A stretch of DNA of 64,000 bases from Cellvibrionaceae bacterium. Its GTDB lineage: Bacteria; Pseudomonadota; Gammaproteobacteria; Pseudomonadales; Cellvibrionaceae. The stretch's first letter is position 1; each line of letters begins with the position of its first letter. Location of the stretch: positions 62,001-126,000 of the forward strand of contig JAGKWQ010000005.1 of assembly GCA_021151825.1 (NCBI GenBank). Reading direction: 5' to 3'. The notes beneath the pieces were generated by a model. It had not been told where the DNA came from. It did no database searches and saw nothing but the letters and a program-made list of their open reading frames with translations. Both the position numbers and the translations under genes were made by a program. Positions 43,345-52,502 of the stretch are shown piece after piece.

Positions 43345-44259
43345 ATGCTAAAGCATCGCTGGTTTTTTTTGCTGATTGCTCTTGCATCTATCAAGCTGCA
43401 GGCTAGCGCCCTGCAGTTGGATGAGCAATATGTAGTATTTGATGGCCAACCCATCAATCTGAAGCAAGTCATTGACCACAAACCTGTCTACATAAAATTC
43501 TGGGCCAGCTGGTGCATGGAATGCCGCAAAGAATTACCAAGCCTCCAGCAAACCTACGAAAAGTATCGCAATAACATCGCTATCTACGCGGTGAATTTGA
43601 ACATTAACGAAACCGATGAATATATTCGTCGATTGCAGCAAAAAAATAATTTAACCATTCCTATCGTGATGGATAATAACGGTTCCATTGCCGGTAATTT
43701 CCAATTCAGCGGTACACCATTTCATGCATTGATTAATGCAAATGGCGAAGTTGTATATACCACTTATAAAGATGATGCAGTATTACAACAACAATTACAG
43801 CAACTCGCTGTCAATAACGGTAATAAAACTGTATCACTGAAAGCACCCGCTGCTAAAAAAATAAAGCCGCTGCCAAGTGGTTTATTGCTGATTTATTTTT
43901 CAGCGGCCTGGTGTGATTGGTATATGAAGGACCTTCATCCGGATATGGCCACCAACTGCCTTACAGCAACAAAATTTATGAATGAGATTTATCAAAAGCA
44001 ACCCAACATACCGTTGCAGGCTTATGTAACGCATCTATGGACGGAGCAAAAAGACCTGGATGAATATAGAAATAAATTTCTAATTCGGTATCCGCTAACA
44101 ATTGATACCGACAACCGTATTGCGCAACATTATGGCAATAGCGAATATCCAGCACTATTAGTATTCAGCCAGGGAAAAGAGGTAAAACGATTTACAAAGT
44201 TTGATTCACCTGAAGAGGTACTGAAAACTATTAATCAACTAGCGGGGTCAGATAAATAA
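43345..44259 (+). CDS. Exported tandem thioredoxin-like protein, second active site degenerate
   Basis: 304 residues. A signal peptide (1-22) is followed by a TlpA/ResA-like thioredoxin domain with active site WCMEC (Cys57, Cys60), catalytic-loop FSGTPFHALI (cis-Pro) and its own C-terminal region. A second thioredoxin-fold domain (about 178-300) has SAAWCDWYMKDL, where Cys190 is present but Tyr193 replaces the partner, and a cis-Pro in YPALLVFSQGK. It is periplasmic or membrane-anchored by the leader. It is cotranscribed with the AhpD-like gene. The second domain probably binds rather than reduces (inference). Confidence 0.82.
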   Translation: MLKHRWFFLLIALASIKLQASALQLDEQYVVFDGQPINLKQVIDHKPVYIKFWASWCMECRKELPSLQQTYEKYRNNIAIYAVNLNINETDEYIRRLQQKNNLTIPIVMDNNGSIAGNFQFSGTPFHALINANGEVVYTTYKDDAVLQQQLQQLAVNNGNKTVSLKAPAAKKIKPLPSGLLLIYFSAAWCDWYMKDLHPDMATNCLTATKFMNEIYQKQPNIPLQAYVTHLWTEQKDLDEYRNKFLIRYPLTIDTDNRIAQHYGNSEYPALLVFSQGKEVKRFTKFDSPEEVLKTINQLAGSDK

Positions 44260-44287
44260 CACTTTATCAGGGATAAAAATCAGAAAT

Positions 44288-44312
44288 AAAAAACGCCGCG
44301 TGCGGCGTTTTT
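44288..44312. terminator. Bidirectional terminator
   Basis: AAAAACGCCGC against GCGGCGTTTTT, two-base loop, T-run on both strands, between the thioredoxin-like gene and the convergent Nudix gene. Confidence 0.9.
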
Positions 44313-44331
44313 ATGTTTGGGTAAATACAAT

Positions 44332-44904
44332 TTATAAATCCAATGCCACTCGCAGCAACGCAGCCACAGAAATCCCATCCGTAATTTCGCCTCGCTTAAC
44401 CATATCAATCGCTTCACGCAAAGGCAGCTTTTTATATTCAATATCTTCCGTTGCTTCCAGCTGTTGCTGGCCGGCAAATAAATCGCGCGCAACGAACACA
44501 ACACAAAATTCATCCGTGACCGAGTTGGACAAATGCATAACCATTAATTCTTGCCAATTATTGGCTTGCAAGCCGACCTCTTCTTCCAATTCTCGTTTAG
44601 CTGCATTTAATGGGCTTTCACCTTGCGGACAACCACCTTCGGGAATCTCCCAGGTATATTGGTTAAGTGTGTAGCGGCTTTGCTTTACCAACCAGGTGTT
44701 ACCTTCATTATCGATAGGTACAACACCAATTGCGGTGTTTTTAAAATGCACGACGCCATAAATACCATCGGTACCTTTGGGTGTAATGACCTCTTCGTGG
44801 GAAATTTTTATCCAGGGGTTTTCATAAACCGTAGTAACCGTTTTGGTTTTCCAGCCACCGGTTTTTTCAGCAAGGTGCTTTTCAACAAGGCGCTTATCGC
44901 TCAT
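44332..44904 (-). CDS. Nudix hydrolase (ADP-ribose pyrophosphatase-like)
   Basis: 190 residues from the ATG at 44904. The Nudix box is GGCPQGESPLNAAKRELEEE followed by VGL, with all conserved positions. The preceding region (NPWIKISHEEVITPKGTDGIYGVVHFKNTAIGVV) and the later DLFAGQQQLEATEDIEYKKLPLREA match the ADP-ribose pyrophosphatase (NudF/YjhB) type. Substrate not proved. Different in sequence from the NudE-like protein at 32358. It heads a minus-strand string of small genes, though the GNAT gene is upstream of it. Confidence 0.87.
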   Translation of the reverse strand: MSDKRLVEKHLAEKTGGWKTKTVTTVYENPWIKISHEEVITPKGTDGIYGVVHFKNTAIGVVPIDNEGNTWLVKQSRYTLNQYTWEIPEGGCPQGESPLNAAKRELEEEVGLQANNWQELMVMHLSNSVTDEFCVVFVARDLFAGQQQLEATEDIEYKKLPLREAIDMVKRGEITDGISVAALLRVALDL

Positions 44905-44932
44905 GAACACATCTCAATAATCAATTAGCTAT

Positions 44933-45337
44933 CTAATAATTGCTTTTCAACATCCACGCACGCGGGTTATGGGTAAAGCCTAATTTTGGATAATAATCAT
45001 TGGCGAGCGGTGCCGCGAGTAATACCATCATGCAATCCGGCGAAGTTTGCGCTTGTGTTAACTCGATGAGCTGTTTACCAATGCCTTGCTGTTGATAATT
45101 TTCATGCACCACCAAATCAGCAAGATAAGTCACGTAAACAAGATCACTCATCGCACGCGCAATGCCAACCAGCTTTTCATTATCCCAGGCGGTGATAATA
45201 ATATTGGCATTATCAATCATGCCTTGAAATACATCGGGCTTATTTACCGGGCGACGCTCCCCGAGTGTTGAGCATTTGTATAATTCAATAACTTGATGGA
45301 CATCCAGTACAGCATCGGTGCGATATTCAATTACCAT
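44933..45337 (-). CDS. GNAT-family N-acetyltransferase
   Basis: 134 residues. The acetyl-CoA pyrophosphate-binding motif is VVHENYQQQGIGKQLIELTQ (R/Q-x-x-G-x-G/A), and the final strands include YYPKLGFTHNPRAWMLK. This is the small YhhY/ElaA-like size class; the acceptor is unknown. It lies 29 bases upstream of the Nudix gene on the same strand and 13 bases downstream of the DUF3301 gene, so the three may share a transcript. Confidence 0.85.
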   Translation of the reverse strand: MVIEYRTDAVLDVHQVIELYKCSTLGERRPVNKPDVFQGMIDNANIIITAWDNEKLVGIARAMSDLVYVTYLADLVVHENYQQQGIGKQLIELTQAQTSPDCMMVLLAAPLANDYYPKLGFTHNPRAWMLKSNY

Positions 45338-45349
45338 AACATCAACTCA

Positions 45350-45667
45350 TTAATGCACACGATGCGGATCAAGTTCCACATGGGTAATATTTCGGCCCAG
45401 CATAATTACGCGACCAAAATATCGATCCGAACCACTCACCGTGAATTCAAAATAAAATGCTCGCCAGAGTGAAAGAATTCCCCGGTCATTGCGTCTAAAC
45501 CAGATGCGGCGCAGATAAATTGTTTCATCCAATAGTTGCACTTCCATTTCTGCACAGCGTCGTTGCGCTGCAATAAATGCACGCTCTTTTACCAACAAAG
45601 CACCGCGCCAGTAATAAATGGAAAGAACTATCAAGGTGAGCCAAAGAACAGATTGCAAATCAAACAT
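45350..45667 (-). CDS. DUF3301 family single-pass membrane protein
   Basis: 105 residues. One N-terminal membrane segment (LWLTLIVLSIYYWRGALLV) precedes a basic cytosolic part rich in Arg with QRRCAEMEVQLLDETIYLRRIWFRRND and YFEFTVSGSDRYFGRVIMLG, the DUF3301 signature. Function unknown in the family. It is probably cotranscribed with the GNAT gene. Confidence 0.85.
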   Translation of the reverse strand: MFDLQSVLWLTLIVLSIYYWRGALLVKERAFIAAQRRCAEMEVQLLDETIYLRRIWFRRNDRGILSLWRAFYFEFTVSGSDRYFGRVIMLGRNITHVELDPHRVH

Positions 45668-45758
45668 GGAGCAAAGCCATCGCGGGATATAAAAATTTAT
45701 CGCCCAAACACAGGACGGAGGGAAAGTAAGAATAAGAAAAAATGCGGATACCCAAAGT

Positions 45759-45794
45759 ACTAAGGGGCGATTGATTGCTCAATCACCCCTTAGT
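45759..45794 (-). terminator. Long hairpin after the cold-shock gene
   Basis: ACTAAGGGG (45759-45767) with CCCCTTAGT (45786-45794), extended by GATTGA/TCAATC near the loop, about 16 bp in all. It lies just after the csp stop. No long T-run follows on the minus strand, so it may be a stabilising hairpin as much as a terminator. Confidence 0.6.
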
Positions 45795-45809
45795 TGAAAC
45801 TCGCACAGA

Positions 45810-46019
45810 TTAGAGTGGAGTTACGTTTTCCGCTTGCGGGCCTTTTTGACCCTGGGTTACTTCGAAAGTGACCTTTTGGCCTTCTTTCAAGGTTTTACGG
45901 CCGTTGCCGTTAATTGCACGGAAGTGTACGAATACATCTGCACCACCTTCACGCTCAATAAAACCATAACCCTTGTCATCATTGAACCACTTAACAACAC
46001 CAGAGACTAGATCTGACAT
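45810..46019 (-). CDS. Cold-shock domain protein
   Basis: 69 residues from the ATG at 46019, behind GAGGAAACT; an upstream in-frame start at 46037 is less likely. A single CSD: VKWFNDDKGYGFIEREGG (RNP1 with KGYGFI) and DVFVHFRAING (RNP2 VFVHF), ending QAENVTPL. RNA chaperone of the CspA/CspE size. The about 190-base upstream region carries no gene and is a likely long leader, common for cold-induced csp mRNAs. Confidence 0.93.
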   Translation of the reverse strand: MSDLVSGVVKWFNDDKGYGFIEREGGADVFVHFRAINGNGRKTLKEGQKVTFEVTQGQKGPQAENVTPL

Positions 46020-46211
46020 AGTTTCCTCATCTTGCATCTAAAACGTCAGCGTAGCTGACCGAACAAAAAAACCGACTTTACTAAAAGCCAGAGTGAAATA
46101 GCTTGAAATAAAGCTATTGCTCAGGTCGTGGTACGTCCAAGTGTCTTGAGCAAGCGGTTGTCTTACAAAAGCCTAGTCTTGGGGCGGATCTCAATCTGTA
46201 GCGGATCAAAA

Positions 46212-46499
46212 TTAAAGCACTTGTGGAACCAAAATAAAACCTACCATCATCACATGGCGCTTAATGCTTTGAAATTCATAACCTTGCTTTGCCAATTGAT
46301 AGCAAGCCAATGCCCATGCGGCAGCGGCAAAATAGCCCCAGCGATTGTGTTTATAACAAAACCAGGCAATAGCAGCAGTGACAGCGGCGAGAAAAAATCC
46401 GTAGGCATTTGCGAATGAAATAAACCCCGCAATTGCAACAAAAAATACCAACAGCAACGCCCAATTTAATACGCGTGCAACAATCATTAATTTAGACAT
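46212..46499 (-). CDS. Small three-helix membrane protein, unknown
   Basis: 95 residues almost entirely hydrophobic: helices around residues 5-27, 33-50 and 55-72, with HNRWGYFAAAAWALACYQ and a short basic end. No family recognised. It lies upstream of the cold-shock gene and downstream of the MgtC gene on the same strand; the link is not clear. Confidence 0.6.
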   Translation of the reverse strand: MSKLMIVARVLNWALLLVFFVAIAGFISFANAYGFFLAAVTAAIAWFCYKHNRWGYFAAAAWALACYQLAKQGYEFQSIKRHVMMVGFILVPQVL

Positions 46500-46545
46500 A
46501 AAACCTTCATTATCAGTGTTACTTTTCTACACCATAGATATCTGA

Positions 46546-47064
46546 TTAATCCGAACTGTTTTTGTTTTTTCCTCGCCAGTCCTGATATTTTTTATGCACA
46601 CCACGGGTAAATGCTTGCGAATAATCTTCCAATAAATCCACACCGACCAGTACGGCAATCACCACGAGTGCTAATTTTATCGCAACCAGGTTGTACCCTA
46701 TGGCGATCACTACACCGATAGAGGCCAATGCCCAGATAGTTGCTGCAGAGGTGACCCCCAACACAAAACCATCGCGCGCTAACATCACGCCGGCCCCTAA
46801 AAATCCAATGCCGGTAATTACCTGGCCAATAATCCGCGAGGGGTCAGTAACTACTTTTTCGGGACCTGAAAAATGCGAGGCCGCAAACAGCGAGGCGGCG
46901 ATAAAAATATAGGTTCCCAATGTTATCAACGAAGAAGTGCGTATACCGACCGGTTTGCCGCGCAGTTGCCGCTCTACTCCGATAATGCTGCCACACAACA
47001 GCGATGTACCTATGGAAGCCCAATCAAAAGGGGCAATATCGACCAACACATCAAATGACACCAT
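46546..47064 (-). CDS. MgtC/SapB family membrane protein
   Basis: 172 residues with about five membrane helices. The N-terminal MgtC signature is CGSIIGVERQLRGKPVGIRT, followed by GTYIFIAASL, RIIGQVITGIGFLGAGVML and TSAATIWALASIGVVIAIGYN. Related proteins affect Mg2+ limitation or ATP synthase; the role here is unknown. No PhoP-type site is seen. It follows the ubiH-ubiI gene by 28 bases on the same strand. Confidence 0.9.
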   Translation of the reverse strand: MVSFDVLVDIAPFDWASIGTSLLCGSIIGVERQLRGKPVGIRTSSLITLGTYIFIAASLFAASHFSGPEKVVTDPSRIIGQVITGIGFLGAGVMLARDGFVLGVTSAATIWALASIGVVIAIGYNLVAIKLALVVIAVLVGVDLLEDYSQAFTRGVHKKYQDWRGKNKNSSD

Positions 47065-47092
47065 CTTGTTCCACTCACTGAGACACGGCGCC

Positions 47093-49624
47093 TCAGTTAC
47101 CCCCCAGCGCCGAATTAACGATGAATTTTCTCACTGCCGGAATGGAGTTTAGCTGGCGCATACCAGTATTGCGTAGCCAATTAATGCCCAGAGAACGACT
47201 GCCAAACAATTGTTTGAAGGCTTCCATGGCAGACATCATCCCCAGATTACCCGCCAGCCGTTGGCGCTGGTAACGGCGCAAAATAGATTCATCACCGAGG
47301 GGAATACCGCGCGTTAATGCACGTTCGATCTCGTTAGCAAGCGCGATAACATCCAGTAACCCCAGGTTAACGCCCTGCCCTGCCAATGGATGAATGTTGT
47401 GGGCGGCGTCCCCCACCAGCGCAATATTTTGCTGTACGTAGTTAGTGGCATGACGCTGGCGCAGTGGAATTGCATAGCGCTTATCGCAAGCCAACACCTT
47501 ACCAAGACGCGCCTCAAATGCCTCCGACAGCCGCGCGCAAAATGCTTCGTCATCTAATGCCATCAGCGCTCGCGCAACATCATCTTCTGCCGACCAGACA
47601 ATAGAACATTGGTGCGCATCACCATTATTTTGCAGCGGCAAAAATGCCAAGGGTCCGGTATTCATAAAACGTTGCCAGGCCGTAAATTCGTGCGGCTGTT
47701 CTGTACGAACAGTAGTGATAATCGCCTGCTGGCCATAATCCCATTCGCGGGTTTTAAAATCAGCAAGTTCACGCACACGAGATTGTGCACCGTCGGCGGC
47801 AATGATTAATGAAGACGTTATAGTGACGCCGGTATTTAATTTCACACTCACCAATGAGTTTTTATTAGCGGCAGGTATTAGCTCGGTGACTGCTGCCGGC
47901 TGAATCAACGTAATATTTGATAACTGCACCATGCGCGCGCGCAATTGGTTAACGATTACCGAATTTTCCACAATGTGACCGAGATGAGTTTGTTGCACTT
48001 CCGCACAATCAAATTCAATTGCTGCCGTACCCTCACCATCCCAGACTTTCATTTCGCGATAAGCGCACACTCGTTCGCGAGCGATTGCATCCCAACATCC
48101 AATTGCACGCAATAATTTTTCTGATGCATGTGTTAGCGCAACAACACGCGGATCGAAATGATCTCCGGAAAAATGTTGCGCCTCATTACCAGCCTCAATC
48201 ACTGCAATACGCAAATGCTGTGCAACATCTGCCTGGGCAATAGCACAGGCTAAAGAGGCACCCACCAAACCTGCTCCCACAATAATTACATCGAATTCCG
48301 TTGCATTTAATACTGGCACTTTCGCTGTTAATACTGATGAATTATTTTCTTCAATCGAAGCAACAATCGAGTCGCGGTGCCAGCGATATTGGCGCCCGGC
48401 GGTACCCATAGTTTGCGCAATAAATTGATCTTTTAATAATGGCAAGGATTCGAGGCTCAATAACCCTAAATGACGCAGTGCAATTAAAGGCAAATGATTA
48501 TTGGAAAAAAGACGAACCAGCTTATCGCTAAATTCAATCGTCAATTGTTGATCCAATGCTTGAGTTTCAAGATAAGTTTGCAGCACCGACAAATCGCCCG
48601 GTGATTGACCTTTTATAAGCGCATTGCGCAAGGTTTCCACTAAACAAGCACAATCGCGTAGAGCGAGATTAAATCCCTGCCCCGCAACAGGATGCAAAAA
48701 GTGCGCAGCATTTCCCAACAACACCACATTGGAGCGAATCTGCTCTTCAGCTAATACCAATTGCAATGGATACGCAAAACGCTTGGCAACGCGCGTAAAT
48801 TTCCCTACACGAAAACCAAATCGTGTTTGTAAATGCGTGAGAAAATCAGCATCGCTCGCCAATAGCATTTCATCTACCTGATCAGCAGGCAAAGTCCAAA
48901 CCAAGGCAGATTTTTGCGCACTAACTGATTCACCCAATGGCAATAATGCAATGGGACCTTGATCGGTAAATCGTTCAAATGCTATGCCCTGATGCGACTC
49001 AGAAAATTCCACATTGGTAATAATGGCTGTTTGTTCGTATTCACGAATTTGTGTTGCAATTCCAAGATCGCGACGCACAGCGGAGTCACCGCCATCAGCA
49101 ACGACAGCAAGTGCAGTATCAATAAAGAATTCCTGCGCATCGGTTTGCACACGCAAGCGTGTAGAGTTTTCTTGCGGAATTAATTCCAGTACTTTTGCTG
49201 ACGCAAAGCAGTGGATAGATTTGTGCACTTGCACATTTGCGAGCAGGACTTTACCCAACCACGCATTTTCTACCACATAACCCACGGCATCAAGATTATT
49301 GGCCGCAGCATCAATGAGGCCACCGAGAAAATGTCCACGATCGGAAACATGTACTTGCGCAATCGGTGTAATGTGTTGCTGTAATTCGCCCCACAAACCA
49401 AGCTCTTGCATGATTTTCGCAGTACCAAAGGAAAGCGCAGTAGAGCGCGCATCAAAACTCGATTGATAATGAACTTCATCGGCTCGCGCAAATGGCTGGG
49501 CTTCAATTAGTGCAATACGCAACTGCGGTTGGCTCGCGGCCAGCATACTAGCAAGACTGGTGCCGACCATACCGCCACCAATGATGGCGATATCGAAATA
49601 ATCGGGCAGGGATTGGGTGTTCAT
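47093..49624 (-). CDS. Fused ubiquinone hydroxylases UbiH-UbiI
   Basis: 843 residues from the ATG at 49624 (AAGGATTAACA before it), about twice the size of a single UbiH. Two complete FAD monooxygenase domains lie in one frame. Domain 1 (about 10-415) has DIAIIGGGMVGTSLA, VSDRGHFLGGL, and GNAAHFLHPVAGQGFNLALR, resembling UbiH. Domain 2 (from about 441) has DVIIVGAGLVGASLA, REMKVWDGEG, QTHLGHIVENSV and GDAAHNIHPLAGQGVNLGL, resembling UbiI/VisC. Both keep the GxGxxG and DG/GD FAD motifs. They would add ring hydroxyls in coenzyme Q synthesis. In most gammaproteobacteria the two are separate neighbours. It starts two bases after the glycosyltransferase stop. Confidence 0.9.
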   Translation of the reverse strand: MNTQSLPDYFDIAIIGGGMVGTSLASMLAASQPQLRIALIEAQPFARADEVHYQSSFDARSTALSFGTAKIMQELGLWGELQQHITPIAQVHVSDRGHFLGGLIDAAANNLDAVGYVVENAWLGKVLLANVQVHKSIHCFASAKVLELIPQENSTRLRVQTDAQEFFIDTALAVVADGGDSAVRRDLGIATQIREYEQTAIITNVEFSESHQGIAFERFTDQGPIALLPLGESVSAQKSALVWTLPADQVDEMLLASDADFLTHLQTRFGFRVGKFTRVAKRFAYPLQLVLAEEQIRSNVVLLGNAAHFLHPVAGQGFNLALRDCACLVETLRNALIKGQSPGDLSVLQTYLETQALDQQLTIEFSDKLVRLFSNNHLPLIALRHLGLLSLESLPLLKDQFIAQTMGTAGRQYRWHRDSIVASIEENNSSVLTAKVPVLNATEFDVIIVGAGLVGASLACAIAQADVAQHLRIAVIEAGNEAQHFSGDHFDPRVVALTHASEKLLRAIGCWDAIARERVCAYREMKVWDGEGTAAIEFDCAEVQQTHLGHIVENSVIVNQLRARMVQLSNITLIQPAAVTELIPAANKNSLVSVKLNTGVTITSSLIIAADGAQSRVRELADFKTREWDYGQQAIITTVRTEQPHEFTAWQRFMNTGPLAFLPLQNNGDAHQCSIVWSAEDDVARALMALDDEAFCARLSEAFEARLGKVLACDKRYAIPLRQRHATNYVQQNIALVGDAAHNIHPLAGQGVNLGLLDVIALANEIERALTRGIPLGDESILRRYQRQRLAGNLGMMSAMEAFKQLFGSRSLGINWLRNTGMRQLNSIPAVRKFIVNSALGGN

Positions 49625-49626
49625 TG

Positions 49627-51144
49627 TTAATCCTTGTAGCCTGCAACGCACACGTGATGATCAATGAGCATTTGATTGAGCATCCCGCGCAGTGCTTTTG
49701 TATTTTTGTAATCACAACTGGCTAGCAAACCATTGATCGCCGTAGCATCTGCCAGTTTTTCAATTCGAATAGCCGAACCTTTTTGTTGCTCAAGTCGTGC
49801 ATAAAATTTTAGTTCGGGATTGTAGTTAACCAGCCCCGCTGTATTATCGATACCATCATCGATAACCGTTATTGATCCTTGTATATTTCCCTTACGCCGC
49901 AATTCATCAAATAGCATTCCGTATTGACTGATGCGGGCTTTTTGTTGTGCTTTAGCGGGCAAACTAATCGCCGTTTTATAAACTGAAATCGATAGTGGCA
50001 GCGCCAGAAACAAAATACAAAACATACCGATAGCAATCCGTTGCAGGCGAAATTTCTGGATTGTATCTACCACTGCGATGGCGGCAGCAATTGATAACAA
50101 CGGAATCACCGGAATTAAATACCAATAGAGCTGCGTTTTGGCGGTGGACAATAAAATGACAATCCCCGCACCGGAAAAAAACGTAACTTGAATCAACCGT
50201 TTGCGCGCGATATCACTACCCGACAAGGAAACACCGATTAACAGTAAAAACAATGCCCCGGGCTCAAACTGTTTGAATAATGTTGAGAGATAAAACCAGC
50301 TACCGTAATAATGTTCTTCGCTCGTTTCACTGTAACGGCCTGTGATTTCATTAATCCATACTGCGTTTAAATATCCCGGATCGTAACTTTCGCGCGTGAT
50401 GTAGTAGCTCATACAGACAGAAACAGCAACAACCCCAGCAAGCCACCATCGCCAATCTTTAACAATACCGGGCCATTGACCAGTCATTACCAAAAATAAA
50501 CATAAACCGATCACACCGAAAACACCCGCAGGCCCTTTGGTCATCACAGCGAGCACCAGACAAATTACCGCACACAATATCCAGCAATTTTTTTGCGCAT
50601 GCTGCGTAATTAATGCCTGCCAGACACTCAATATATAACCGGTGGTAAACAACGCGAGCAGCGTGTCGTAATCACCCGTATGTGCGCCATGGATACCGGT
50701 ATAGACTTTGGAGCTAAACAACAATACCACTGCAACAATTGCGGCAAATCTATCGCGCAACCCATAACGCACCGCAGCCCATACCAGAATCAATGTCAGA
50801 CACACAGCAATAGCTGAAGGAAGTCTCACAGCCAATAACGGAGTGAAGCCAAGTTTCATCAACCCGGCCATCAACCAAATTAATAATGGCGGTTTGGTAT
50901 TCCAGTGATCTATTTGCCCATCATATGCAGGTACCAGCCAACCAGATCCAAGCATCATTTCGAGCGCGTTATTGGCGTTGCGGCTTTCATCCCAATATTG
51001 AAGCGGCAACGCCTGATAATTCCACAGCAAGGTGGTCAATGTCAGTAGAATAATACCTGCTATACAACCTGCATCAATTAGTGCGGGTGAAAGCACCCAT
51101 GTATTCGCACGCCAACGCTCCTGGTTGCTATCAAGTGCACGCAT
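49627..51144 (-). CDS. GT39-type membrane glycosyltransferase (ArnT-like)
   Basis: 505 residues with about 11-12 membrane helices. The N-terminal periplasmic loop QYWDESRNANNAL holds the catalytic acidic pair region of PMT/ArnT enzymes (W-D-E), and PPLLIWLMAG and GIHGAHTGDYDTLLAL follow. These use a polyprenyl-phosphate sugar to modify lipid A or a protein. It is inserted between pepP and ubiH-ubiI, starting three bases after the pepP stop and ending two before the ubiH start, so it is coupled to both. Its place in a ubiquinone operon is unusual. Substrate unknown. Confidence 0.85.
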   Translation of the reverse strand: MRALDSNQERWRANTWVLSPALIDAGCIAGIILLTLTTLLWNYQALPLQYWDESRNANNALEMMLGSGWLVPAYDGQIDHWNTKPPLLIWLMAGLMKLGFTPLLAVRLPSAIAVCLTLILVWAAVRYGLRDRFAAIVAVVLLFSSKVYTGIHGAHTGDYDTLLALFTTGYILSVWQALITQHAQKNCWILCAVICLVLAVMTKGPAGVFGVIGLCLFLVMTGQWPGIVKDWRWWLAGVVAVSVCMSYYITRESYDPGYLNAVWINEITGRYSETSEEHYYGSWFYLSTLFKQFEPGALFLLLIGVSLSGSDIARKRLIQVTFFSGAGIVILLSTAKTQLYWYLIPVIPLLSIAAAIAVVDTIQKFRLQRIAIGMFCILFLALPLSISVYKTAISLPAKAQQKARISQYGMLFDELRRKGNIQGSITVIDDGIDNTAGLVNYNPELKFYARLEQQKGSAIRIEKLADATAINGLLASCDYKNTKALRGMLNQMLIDHHVCVAGYKD

Positions 51145-51147
51145 TCA

Positions 51148-52458
51148 TCATTCCATTAATTTTTCAATTTCTTCAATGGTTTTGGGAACATCGTTGGTCA
51201 ACACTTCATTACCATCTTTGGTGATGACCACATCATCTTCGATGCGAATGCCGATGCCGCGCCATTTTTTGGCGACGCGCTCGTTATCCGGAGCCACATA
51301 AATTCCTGGCTCAACTGTCATTACCATTCCGGGTTCAAGCACACGCCATTCGCCGCCGACTTTGTAGTCACCCACATCGTGCACATCCATACCCAGCCAA
51401 TGGCCCGCGCGATGCATATAAAATTCTTTGTAGGCTTCGCTTTTAATTAATTCGTTCACATCGCCTTCAAGCAAACCGATTTTCACCAGCCCCTCGGTGA
51501 TTACACGCACCGTTGCTTCGTGCGGATCATTCCAGTGGTTGCCCGGTTTTGCCACGGCGATGGCTTCGAGTTGCGCCTGTAAACAAATTTCGTAAAGCGC
51601 TTTTTGTTCAGGCGAAAATTTTCCATTGACGGGAAATGTGCGGGTGATGTCCGCGGCGTAATAATCCAGTTCACAACCGGCGTCGATCAATACCAGATCG
51701 CCATTTTTTAACGGCGCCGAATTTTCAATATAGTGGAGGATGCAACCATTTTTTCCACCGCCAACAATGGAGTTGTACGCCGGAAAGCGTGCGCCACTCA
51801 TTTGGAATTCGTGGATAATTTCTGCTTCGAGTTGATATTCCATTACGCCCGGTTTAGACGCTTTCATCGCACGCACATGGGCACGCGCAGAGATCTCGCC
51901 CGCTTCTTTCATCACGCGCAACTCAGCGGCGCTTTTAAATAAACGCATGTCGTTGAGGAAGTGGCTTAAATCGAGGAATTCACCGGGTGGTGTTGCGCCG
52001 GAACGAACTTTCGCGCGAATGGTGTTTACCCAATCCATCACATGTTTATCGAATTCGCTGTCTTTACCCATGGAGTAATAAACGCGTTGCTTGCCTTCAA
52101 GCAGGCCCGGCAAAATTTCGTCGATATCATCAATGGGAAATGCATCGTCCGCTTCAAATTCACTGCATGCGCCTTCTGGCCCTGCGCGATAACCATCCCA
52201 AATTTCGCGTTCGCGATTACGCTCGCGTACAAACAAAACAAATTCGCCGTGCTCACGCCCGGGAATTAATACCAGCACTGCTTGCGGCTCTTCAAACCCT
52301 GAGAGATATAAAAAATCACTGTCCTGGCGATAGTGATATTCCGTATCGCGGCTGCGCGGGCGCTCCGGTGCCGCAGGAACTATGGCGATAGAATTGGGTT
52401 CCATTTGCGCCATTAATTGTTTACGGCGACGGGCAAATTCAGGCTTGGTTATTCTCAT
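51148..52458 (-). CDS. pepP: Xaa-Pro aminopeptidase
   Basis: Cytosolic metallopeptidase removing an N-terminal residue before Pro. 436 residues: N-terminal creatinase-like domain, then the M24 pita-bread domain with metal ligands in DAGCELDYYAADITRTFP (two Asp), HWLGMDVHDVG (His), MTVEPGIYV (Glu) and IRIEDDVVIT (Glu). Length matches E. coli PepP. It begins a minus-strand set with the glycosyltransferase and ubiH-ubiI; ygfB is just upstream, as in Pseudomonas. Confidence 0.97.
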   Translation of the reverse strand: MRITKPEFARRRKQLMAQMEPNSIAIVPAAPERPRSRDTEYHYRQDSDFLYLSGFEEPQAVLVLIPGREHGEFVLFVRERNREREIWDGYRAGPEGACSEFEADDAFPIDDIDEILPGLLEGKQRVYYSMGKDSEFDKHVMDWVNTIRAKVRSGATPPGEFLDLSHFLNDMRLFKSAAELRVMKEAGEISARAHVRAMKASKPGVMEYQLEAEIIHEFQMSGARFPAYNSIVGGGKNGCILHYIENSAPLKNGDLVLIDAGCELDYYAADITRTFPVNGKFSPEQKALYEICLQAQLEAIAVAKPGNHWNDPHEATVRVITEGLVKIGLLEGDVNELIKSEAYKEFYMHRAGHWLGMDVHDVGDYKVGGEWRVLEPGMVMTVEPGIYVAPDNERVAKKWRGIGIRIEDDVVITKDGNEVLTNDVPKTIEEIEKLME

Positions 52459-52502
52459 AATTTTCTCTGCAGCGAACCTGTTTGAAATGAATGTCTGGAA
52501 AA

